Source of the DNA: an uncultured Bacteroidales bacterium
GTDB lineage: Bacteria > Bacteroidota > Bacteroidia > Bacteroidales > Bacteroidaceae
Length of the DNA stretch: 64,000 nucleotides
Reading direction: 5' to 3'
NCBI GenBank assembly: GCA_902779845.1
Contig: CACZCZ010000011.1
Coordinates: 1-64,000 of the forward strand
Positions 38,301-42,841 of the stretch are shown here, one piece after another; the first letter of the stretch is position 1; each line of letters starts with the position of its first letter. The notes under the pieces are model-generated. The model saw only the letters and a program-made list of their open reading frames with translations. It had not been told where the DNA came from and ran no database searches. The translations under genes and the position numbers were made by a program.

Positions 38301-39049
38301 TAAGAATAAGTAATGGGGAGCTCTATTTCGTAGGCTCGAAGATCCCAACGACTGTTTTTGTTTAGGGATGCCTTGAAGACAATGTTGCCCTCGGGAGTCC
38401 ATTCGGTAAACTGCAGTTGCGGGAACACGTTTTTCCAGGATGAAGTGTCAAGGGGCTTCTCATACTGGTAGTCGTCAAATACAACGGCGTTCTTATAGAC
38501 AAGTCTGTTCTTGAAATAGATAGCTTTCAACCCTTTATCAAGGAAGTAGTCCTGGGGCTGGAATTTGACTGTCATATAGCCATAATTGTCGAGCTGCGAC
38601 TTCATCTCAAAGAATGCCTCGCCGTGAGCTTCAAAGCTATAAGTCAGGTTCTTGGCCACACCGCTGTTCTTGGTGTAAGTCGCTATGCGAACAGTCTTGT
38701 CGTCTCCTAAGACAACATATATTTCACCATCCACCTTCACATTCTTCAGCTCCTTGTCGCCTTTCTGCATCAGGTTCTGGAAGATGATACGCATCTTAAA
38801 CTCATAGTCGAAGTTCGCATTCGTGGCATCAAAAGAGCCGTCGACCGACTCAAAGGACATCATGTCCGTGTATGAGACGGTCGTATTGCCATAGGTGAAA
38901 TTCTGCTGCGTGTAGCGGAAATCATACGTTCCGCCGCCAGCGTCGCTCCGGCCCTTTACGGTATAATTCCACGCCCATGTCGGCGAGATGCAGGTGAATA
39001 GCACCGCCAGTGCCACGGTCAGTGCCCGTAGTAGATGTATTGGTTTCAT
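29321..39049 (-). CDS. giant multidomain surface protein with LamG-like domains
   Basis: 3242 residues. Signal peptide RALTVALAVLFTCISPTWA. Fibronectin-III-like domains at about 340-665. A carboxypeptidase-regulatory-like domain opens at about 673 (GIISGHIAYGSGTSVSGVQV) and seems interrupted by a LamG/concanavalin-like domain (about 715-913, ending FVDDVRLWERALTRQEI and ILYWPMDEG); its second half resumes at TDDEGDYLIRGIPF. Another such domain is at about 1010-1070 (MEGYIYYAGTNIPAEGLMIS). Two more LamG domains lie near 2193-2346 and 2400-2548. The C-terminus WWTLQGIKLMHKPTQPGVYI resembles secretion-type sorting tails. Probable cell-surface adhesin or matrix protein, third gene of an operon with a small peptide and a fimbrillin-like lipoprotein. 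Confidence 0.8.
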   Translation of the reverse strand: MKPIHLLRALTVALAVLFTCISPTWAWNYTVKGRSDAGGGTYDFRYTQQNFTYGNTTVSYTDMMSFESVDGSFDATNANFDYEFKMRIIFQNLMQKGDKELKNVKVDGEIYVVLGDDKTVRIATYTKNSGVAKNLTYSFEAHGEAFFEMKSQLDNYGYMTVKFQPQDYFLDKGLKAIYFKNRLVYKNAVVFDDYQYEKPLDTSSWKNVFPQLQFTEWTPEGNIVFKASLNKNSRWDLRAYEIELPITYSYSNSHATWHKIKLWDLDGPMTVTTTSSSVDVTWMYETLKSYWPDIYPFTSFYRANTRCYFTLKDCIGYDMLYYAPLSPVNVIPYTRPETVTTEFDKWNQKVLVKWTKRNSASYYDEEDYRTKTVDCKLDGRWYVMRYDKGADLDEGYHLVGSIKGNSSNLQLTDNGVDYGHDYVYRVVFLPDILVDAYAEKLTQIPRRPGPHNSNDLYEEATISTLLDVPIRLTQDRTFESGIKLSWEYSVQKNGCEWRIDKRRLGETTWKTLTTLPVEKKNSVATFEDNGEEGGALSPCDFYVYRIRTEVNGQEFFSDTLSANLPGSTYIKEVTATTGVHPDHVVVTWKVEQRGSDDTWFSVLRRPLGSTNDEDWVLLTNTISGTKSEYEYTDDRVMAGSYYEYTVQAFGLRCDEQVMQMTDQKTAPGFSSARGIISGHIAYGSGTSVSGVQVNLVKSSADESSDTPQFLSRFIDGEGVGLSWKGNSETIKGALTGQHPHTLQLWVKPQSSEGAVLQSLLKLTNSIELALQSDDGINYQLYVNDVTHPIIPSTTLLSDLTLSADQFSHVAVVYDGKSNWTFYVGNDTLRSMTLRTQSEVWDALEGEPYTLSIGGSNHKIGTAFSGFVDDVRLWERALTRQEIERNYTRILGGTEKGLILYWPMDEGINVRDYMFDVACKNGLYQLNHAVVGANALPSAVVPDLLKLYGETDDEGDYLIRGIPFQQGGTNYKVVPDLGIHQFSPNNRSLFVSPTSLTGNNIDFEDVSSFPMEGYIYYAGTNIPAEGLMISVDGIVQSKEGKLIQTDANGHYLVSVPIGEHFVEASLEGHKMVDGGRFPAAGYFNFDRAVTHNFTDSTLVNLVGRVGGGEKSDTLAVGFGASTNNIGMATITLKLNNESFSFNCQDDLITSATTNRTWESDTTSIASRSWTGTGYDAKYIYIRTDSLTGEFSAMVPPLKYITKSITIDSNPDIEFLSLPDLDLSSPSRELKDSLKVELPGGDSQWKYYTYNTKFIRSHFAAPQVKVQETANPEGAFGHSYLADYEISNSLLTETIDIDDIWTQEEDGSITYRFGYPIYEKGDSTVFTIAAYESYVNYDGSKRGKILTEDIPLTNQSVIIKNEMSSKQSVVYKQVDPDSEYQPGMIYEMKDDEVTLGADGKVEYRWRVGQPNIVSPYTRHFTVTMNRNGRIYVPAEFDAVILGGLPEGNNFVTKGPDHIHFVLRDPPGAKSRTTLKTGDYKVRQKATVDAAYGDEKLVFEQYWGLGGEVVSGAGLMIISSSSAEVVSKEGFHAEWEVGHKDGYTYNSSFTETISTGGAYPYVGSAGDVYVGVASNLLFGNSRNVCITKKLKDGPLVLDVEDCISVGSELTTSFKYSQYELEKVMIPKWKDLRNRFLTQVPDSNYAQTYVNNSDHSVYLTWLSPDNPNYGISGYSYIHPEDLSKIDKEETDSVIWYNNQIEQWESVIADNEKDKLECMKNKKKYVNFSIDGGSTYEYSDKTDSLDVKYEHSHFTNWKLGGIGSIQSGAHKKDVTKIGFGLTIDTENGRQYNDSYTYSEGKITEWTYHVEDGNRDTDLSINKYESDKYGYGDFFSIYGGQTYNPYEGAEVTHQYNPGTPLGNATVQMEQPNLQISLGDGTPGKNLTVTDIPSGQKVNLVLTCTNLGTANQGKEFSFDLFYVEKSDTAGLQIFMDGYPMNGRPVYLPRGETIKKIITINQTDESILDYEGIKLRFASQHQPLKIYDEVTLNAHFMPSSSPVDLAVDEPVLNQEVLGRNKGQLKLKLENFNRQFKNLRYVGVQYRYAGNTQWNTIHTYVTNPKDTINSSYTMLPDAGVIRYDFDMSNDNFFPQGTYTFRAFTTTPYGTSPNDAATVYSEEVTVVKDNVSPRALTTPTPSDGILNYGEDLSVEFNEDIVPGYVGDKNVIVTAKLNHQSVNHEVSKLLWTEDQRTVNPIFLNGDFSIDFWFKWESEGSLLQLGKGNTPFMLSVDAEGHIVATIGGSTFVSKKSIPKKTWAYVVMSYKSADMTFSALTQYDTTSEMLFEDQTVDPDATQAIVYTDDNHLYLGDSWAYMHDLSLFNVYRDVHDAASAKYEAKDNYVYGLVNYWPMNEGHGSVAADMRHTHDFEVFDYWEIDNPNYTIYMRDEQGAEADISRINTSRGESYAIELWVENNAERTGEQTVFETGTTLSDRLRLYYDALHNLMLDYGEATKQLYSSPSVQEYSGWHHLALNVVRGQAASFYYDGQRTAVIAEADVPPMEGAKMKLGKNIDCIDEVRIWKAALSENRLLSNMYNCIDTADVYSRGLVAYYPLEKRKPGSTLNSKVFTLENMAPLSSPSDSLPQLVVLSSYSKEQQAPPLKNAPYETLLIASPVASERKVVINLTGAGISQRDIEGTTLNITLADIRDMHGNSSEPIKWTAYVQQNTLRWTKDSVNIIKQYGDEYTFDVNIENKGGTIEYYSLYNMPHWLSLVDSERNDDVSPMKTKTLRFRVDPLVAVGNYDITIGLQGNKEVLEPLRIVMKVSGQKPDWAVDPTKYDHHMSIVGQVYINGILMENAESMVAAFIGNECRGVASPDKVRGAAYVQLNIYGIDAKAYDRGKEVSFRIWDASKGVAYTDAQIAVDGKAASIVFGQDQMIGNFDQPAIWTKSNHVEQLIPVHENWNWMAFGVEPKSSYLDLIFSSLADWKLLIKNRDTWSDYNGAQWNGTLVPRVNEMYKLKVEPLPRSGELPAQIAVSGTQLPGKDMPVTLNKGWNWIAYTPLATMTVGEALAAANPQKGDIVKSQTGMSIYGPYGWEGSLQALEGGHGYMYYSTDATAKSFVYPDAPSASTRKAAPRRAPEALQIFTPVDKYLYPNNMTMAIQLKEGAAVVDTAEVAAFVGDECRGATRANSNGLYYLVIAGEGAGQPIILRTYIDGEVIDIDDTQQFVSDANIGTSWEPYVIDLLNPSVGVGGLAIDNDEDCDDWWTLQGIKLMHKPTQPGVYIHRGKKITVRRDDSTTAFSLKKDK

Positions 39050-39098
39050 ATAGTTTTCGGTTTAGTTGTCTTTTTTCTGATGATCTCGCAGGGCTTTT

Positions 39099-40046
39099 TT
39101 ATTGCTTCGTCAGTTTCAGTCCCGTAGCCTCCATGTACTCGCCCTCATTGAGTGTGGCCTTGGCTGTGCCGCTGTAGGTGCCGCTGTCGTTGGTGACAGT
39201 GAAGTTGAAGGTGCGCTTACCGCCGGAAGGCAGCAGGGCGACATAGACTTCCGTGGCACCTTCGGCAGCAGAAATGGAAAGCGGTATAGTGCTGCCTTCA
39301 ACACCTATAGCATGAACATCTTCCGGCTCGGTATCGTCAGAGACCGCCACCGTGGCCGTCTGCGGATAGGTGTTCTGGTCTGAGCCAGTGCCGCCATAGC
39401 TGATTTCCAGTGTCGTGATGGGCAGCACATAGCCCGTAGCCTTGTCTTCAAACGAGAACTTGCACACCGTGAGCAGGCTCTTCATCCTGACCATCTCGGC
39501 CGTGGCCGTCGTTTCTGTCACCGATGTCACATACGCCTTGCCATAGACATAGTGGTAGTTGGTGGCTAACCCGCTCAGCGTGCCTTTCTGTCCTGAGAGC
39601 GAAATGGTATAACTGTCGTTCTTCTCGAAAGTCGTGGCAGGATAGACCACGGCCAGGTAATCGTCTGTGATGCACGCCACATCGCCCGTGAACTGCGAGA
39701 TGGCGGCGGTAGAGGCTGCCGTCAATGGGCCGGTATAAGGCTCGTAAGTATTAGGATTGGTTCTGCTCAGATTGCAGTATCTCAAACCGTCGCCAGCCTC
39801 CCATGAAGGCACGAGCTCGCCATCTTGGTCTGCCAGCGTGGCACGTGTGAGGGCCTGCTTGGCATCGGCCGCACCGCCCTCTACCTCCGTGATTGTGAGT
39901 CGGCGCAACGGTACCTCATTCTCTACCGGCGCTTTCTCCGTTTCCTTGGTGCTCTTCGTGTCATCGTCATTCGAGCACGCCGTTGCCCCGGCAAATACCA
40001 AACCGCCGAGCAACCAGCTCATGATGTATTGTGTTCGTTGTTGCAT
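39099..40046 (-). CDS. fimbrillin-family lipoprotein
   Basis: 315 residues from the ATG at 40046. Signal peptide and lipobox end FAGATAC-SNDDD, with acidic residues after the Cys as in surface-exported lipoproteins. The mature part shows fimbrillin/Mfa-like features: LTRATLADQDGELVPSWEAG (the GDxL-like W-x-x-GD), YSGTAKATLNEGEYMEATGL at the C-terminus, and beta-strand-rich repeats. Such proteins are anchor or tip subunits of type V pili or similar surface fibres. It lies 31 bp after the small peptide gene and 49 bp before the giant LamG protein gene, so one transcript is likely. Confidence 0.75.
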   Translation of the reverse strand: MQQRTQYIMSWLLGGLVFAGATACSNDDDTKSTKETEKAPVENEVPLRRLTITEVEGGAADAKQALTRATLADQDGELVPSWEAGDGLRYCNLSRTNPNTYEPYTGPLTAASTAAISQFTGDVACITDDYLAVVYPATTFEKNDSYTISLSGQKGTLSGLATNYHYVYGKAYVTSVTETTATAEMVRMKSLLTVCKFSFEDKATGYVLPITTLEISYGGTGSDQNTYPQTATVAVSDDTEPEDVHAIGVEGSTIPLSISAAEGATEVYVALLPSGGKRTFNFTVTNDSGTYSGTAKATLNEGEYMEATGLKLTKQ

Positions 40047-40077
40047 AATTGTATCGTGTATTATGTCGTTTGAATAC

Positions 40078-40236
40078 TTAAGGCTCGCTTGGTGTATCGT
40101 CGTCCTGGCTAAAGCCGCCACTCGATTTGCCGTAGCCGGAAATCTCGCCGCTCAAGCCGTTGCTGCCGTTGAGCAAATACTCACTTTCTTGAAGGATGAT
40201 AACCTCCATTGTCGGTTTCTCGTATGTCCTTTTCAT
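40078..40236 (-). CDS. small peptide of the KYxxPxxxxVxVExL type
   Basis: 52 residues, first gene of the surface operon: MKRTYEKPTMEVIILQESEY, then LLNGSNGLSGEISGYGKSSG and an acidic end. The N-terminal pattern Y-x-x-P-x-M-E-V-x-x-L-x-x-E-x-x-L matches the peptide at 5746-5913, and the tails differ. There is no signal peptide. The -7 box at 40270-40277 gives a leader of about 27 nt. It is not an annotation shadow: codon usage fits and an operon promoter is placed for it. Function unknown. Confidence 0.65.
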   Translation of the reverse strand: MKRTYEKPTMEVIILQESEYLLNGSNGLSGEISGYGKSSGGFSQDDDTPSEP

Positions 40237-40269
40237 TGTCTAAAAATAACTTTTGTCGATATTTGAGTA

Positions 40270-40277
40270 CAAAAATA
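40270..40277 (-). promoter_or_regulatory. -7 box of the surface operon
   Basis: The reverse complement reads TATTTTTGTAC, fitting TAnnTTTG, 34 nt upstream of the small-peptide ATG. Confidence 0.6.
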
Positions 40278-40478
40278 GAAATATTCCTTTATTTAATTGG
40301 TATCGTGCGCGCGAAAAATCGTTAAATGAGAAATTATTTGACGATTATGGCTAAAAATAACAGCATCACGTCACGCCTATGCGCCCAACGGCAGCCCAAT
40401 TCGCGACGCTCTCATCGGTTCTTCAATACGACAGAACACCGTATCTTAGTGGCTGACAAAAAATTTTTTTTCAAAACA

Positions 40479-40547
40479 GTTAGCACATATCACTGGAGAG
40501 GGGTATGTCGGACATTTCAGAGGTGAATTCGTGATATGTGCTAACTA
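40479..40547. repeat. 16-bp perfect inverted repeat
   Basis: AGTTAGCACATATCAC at 40479-40494 and its complement at 40532-40547, with a 37-nt loop. Flanked by T- and A-rich runs. No ORF. Confidence 0.85.
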
Positions 40548-40563
40548 AATAAAAAAAACTTTT

Positions 40564-40619
40564 GCGAGAAACCCTACGAACCCTCCGCAATGATGAGGAG
40601 GGTTCGTAGGGTTTCTCGC
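40564..40619. repeat. 23-bp perfect hairpin with flanking A and T runs
   Basis: Arms 40564-40586 and 40597-40619 (GCGAGAAACCCTACGAACCC and on) with a 10-nt loop. A T-run follows on the plus strand (40625-40631) and another on the minus strand, so it could stop transcription both ways. It lies directly before the 22-nt phased array. Confidence 0.9.
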
Positions 40620-40631
40620 GAAACTTTTTTT

Positions 40632-41071
40632 GAGGAGACTGAGGGCCATGCGAGACACTATAGAGGGTAAGGCGAGACACTATAGAGGGTAAGGCAAGAC
40701 ACTATAGAGGGTTGACACATGCACCATGGTGTGTTGGACGGATCACCATGGTGGTCCACTCGAAAGGACCAGCCCTTCAGCTCATAAGGACAAGACCTTC
40801 TGCGCGTAAGGACTGGTCCTTCTGGCGTGTTCCACTGGTGGAACTCGCTGTAAGAGCAAGCCCTTTCGGCCACAAGCCCATGCTCTTCGTGCCATAAGCC
40901 CTTGCTCTTCTTGTCATAAGCCCTTGCTCTTATTGTTTTTGCCACCAGTGGCAAAAGGTTTTCTCACTGGTGAGAAAATGTTTTATCACCAGTGAGAAAA
41001 CCTCTTGACTTCTTAGCCATGGGCTTCCCCACGTGGTTGGGAGAGTGAACCACGATGGCAGCCATTCACTG
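40632..41071. repeat. 22-nt phased array of covarying palindromes (about 20 units)
   Basis: The sequence divides into consecutive 22-nt units starting at 40632. The clearest are 40654 to 41005 (16 units). In units 5-17 the first 14 nt form a dyad centred between positions 7 and 8, always with C6 and G9. The arms differ by subfamily but stay largely complementary: GACACTATAG (three units), CACCATGGTG (two), AAGGAC..GTCCTT (three), TTCCAC..GTGGAA (one), AAGCCC..GCTCTT (three), TGCCAC..GTGGCA, TCTCAC..GTGAGA, TATCAC..GTGAGA. The last 8 nt are more variable. The period is not a multiple of three, so it is not a protein repeat. The last units (41006 on) decay towards an AraC remnant. Confidence 0.85.
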
Positions 41072-41134
41072 CTCGGCATACTGCATGGGGGTCATGCCGG
41101 TGTTCTTCTTGAACTTCTTCTGGGCGGTCGAATT
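41066..41134 (-). pseudogene. 3' fragment of an AraC-family regulator gene
   Basis: The minus strand reads STAQKKFKKNTGMTPMQYAE and a stop at 41066-41068. KKFKKxTGMTPMxY is the end of the second HTH of AraC/XylS proteins. Upstream the frame is closed at once, so only about 20 codons remain. The stop touches the end of the 22-nt array. Confidence 0.7.
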
Positions 41135-41345
41135 TTAGTCATTTTGCACATTTACCACATCAGATGAGCAATTATTCAGCAGTCAAACCCCAAATGTAAC
41201 TATTACGTATAACAAAGATATATGGCACGAAAATTAAGGTGTAGTATTATTGCAAAATGCGCATATAAAGATAGCAAAAAAGAGTCTTTTGACCACATAA
41301 AAGCAGTTTTCTCTCAAAAAGTTTGGTCATTCCAAGAAAAAGCTG

Positions 41346-41353
41346 TACCTTTG
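41346..41353 (+). promoter_or_regulatory. -7 box of the Abi_2 locus
   Basis: TACCTTTG followed by CACC, about 70 nt before the ATG at 41423. It makes the in-frame ATG at 41222 implausible. Confidence 0.7.
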
Positions 41354-41359
41354 CACCAA

Positions 41360-41412
41360 CAGAACCCGCCACGCTTCCCGAAGACCAGCGAACCAGGGCG
41401 GGGCGTTTTTTT
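41360..41412 (+). ncRNA. candidate leader RNA / attenuator of the Abi_2 gene
   Basis: The transcript from the -7 box would carry a GC-rich hairpin CCCGCC (41365-41370) / GGCGGG (41397-41402), with an inner CGCT / AGCG stem. It is followed by seven T (41406-41412) and ends 10 nt before the ATG. This is a terminator-like structure inside a short leader. I recall reports of noncoding RNAs next to AbiF-type HEPN proteins, but the assignment here is inference. Confidence 0.4.
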
Positions 41413-41422
41413 ATATAGGGCA

Positions 41423-42328
41423 ATGAGATATAACAAACAACCCATTTCAATCAACGACCAGATAGCTATTCTGAAAGGACGTGGACTCATCTTTTCCGAT
41501 GAGCAAAAAGCCCAGACAGTTTTGGAGAATATAAGCTATTTCCGTCTCGCTGGATATTGGCGTACAATGGAACAAAACAGTTCAACCCACTTGTTCCGTA
41601 CTGGCAGTCGTTTTGAAGATGTCGTAGCCCGCTACAATTTTGATTCAGAACTGAAGACACTCATCTTTGCTGCCATTCAGCAAATAGAAATTTCAGTCAG
41701 AACAAGAATCATTCATTTTTTCTCCTTGGCTCATGGAGCATTCTGGTTCCTTGATGACACGTTAGCGGAAGATGAAGATTTGTTCAATGAAAATCTTAGT
41801 TATCTGCGCACTGAACTTAGCCGTTCCCACGACGAATTCATTGCAGAACATTTCAGGAAATATGATGAGCCAGACATGCCTCCTGCTTGGAAAACGCTTG
41901 AAGTAGCTTCGTTCGGTACATTGTCAAAGCTCTACAAGAACATGAATGACAACGCTGTGAAGAAGCAGGTTGCCCGTAGTTTCAATATCCCACAGCACAA
42001 ATGTCTTCAAAGTTGGCTTGCAACGTTGACTATCGTGCGCAACACTTGTGCCCATCACGCAAGACTTTGGAATGCTCATTTCTCGATGGTTCCAAGGACG
42101 AATGAGCGGATGAGAGGCAACTGGATAGCAAACCGCCATTTTTCTTCTGACAAACTCTATCCAAGTCTCTGTTGCATTGCCTACTGGCTCTACAGCATCA
42201 ATCCTCAGAACACGTTTGTTCAGGACTTCAAATCTCTTCTGACAAAATATCCAAGTGTGCAACCTCCCATGATGGGCTTTCCCCGTGGATGGGAGACGGA
42301 ACCGCTTTGGAGTACCCCAATACATTAG
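41423..42328 (+). CDS. Abi_2 (AbiD/AbiF-like) HEPN protein
   Basis: 301 residues. N-terminal KQPISINDQIAILKGRGLIF and LENISYFRLAGYWRTM are standard Abi_2 motifs. Two R-x4-H motifs are visible, RTRIIH at 93-98 and RNTCAH at 206-211 (within RNTCAHHARLWN), the catalytic pattern of HEPN ribonucleases. The family acts in phage abortive infection. The gene is AT-richer than the housekeeping genes and sits beside a palindrome array and an AraC remnant, so it looks acquired. A weak hairpin ACGCCCC / GGGGTGT (42346-42366) follows the stop. Confidence 0.85.
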   Translation: MRYNKQPISINDQIAILKGRGLIFSDEQKAQTVLENISYFRLAGYWRTMEQNSSTHLFRTGSRFEDVVARYNFDSELKTLIFAAIQQIEISVRTRIIHFFSLAHGAFWFLDDTLAEDEDLFNENLSYLRTELSRSHDEFIAEHFRKYDEPDMPPAWKTLEVASFGTLSKLYKNMNDNAVKKQVARSFNIPQHKCLQSWLATLTIVRNTCAHHARLWNAHFSMVPRTNERMRGNWIANRHFSSDKLYPSLCCIAYWLYSINPQNTFVQDFKSLLTKYPSVQPPMMGFPRGWETEPLWSTPIH

Positions 42329-42728
42329 TTCAGAAAGATCCTTTTACGCCCCATGAAAAGGGGTGTTTGTACCGTCATTGTATCTCGGATGCACTAAGTA
42401 TCTGGGATTCAACGACGGTTAATAATTCAATACTAAGGACACGGCAAGTGGTTTTAATAGTGCCAATGTTTTGGTAAAATCAAAAATACAGAATGAGAAT
42501 TATCAAATAAACGGATTAAAAAATCTCAAAAACACCGAATGAAATACCTCAAAAAACAAGATTTTCTTGCGTAATCCAAATATATACCATTAGGTTGCCT
42601 TAAAGATTAGTCCTCCTAAAAGGCAAAAGCAGTGTTCTTGTACCGAATCCTTGTCGGAATATAAGAACTTGATGTATCAGTCATTACCATTTTCGCGTAG
42701 CAAAAAGTGGGATTTACAAAAATAGACG
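42329..42728. other. noncoding stretch after the Abi_2 gene
   Basis: No ORF with coding character. It holds the hairpin at 42346-42366 and a nested hairpin GTTCTT..CCGA..TCGG..AAGAAC near 42633-42668. AT-rich. Confidence 0.5.
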
Positions 42729-42736
42729 TACCTTTG
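42729..42736 (+). promoter_or_regulatory. upstream -7 box before the AsmA-like gene
   Basis: TACCTTTG, 113 nt before the ATG at 42842; a second promoter upstream of the one at 42811. Confidence 0.5.
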
Positions 42737-42810
42737 TATGGGAATCATGCGGAAAAGTGAGGCGGAATGAAAAAAAGAGGGATTTTCTTTGTACTTCGCT
42801 CACTTAATCG

Positions 42811-42818
42811 TATCTTTG
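42811..42818 (+). promoter_or_regulatory. -7 box of the AsmA-like gene
   Basis: TATCTTTG followed by TGGCG, 23 nt before the ATG at 42842; it favours that start over the in-frame ATG at 42767. Confidence 0.7.
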
Positions 42819-42841
42819 TGGCGAAAAACAGTTATTCTCAG

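Noticed and set aside
40632-41071. CRISPR array
   Set aside because: Unit length is constant at 22 nt with no alternation of identical repeats and unique spacers, and no cas genes are present.
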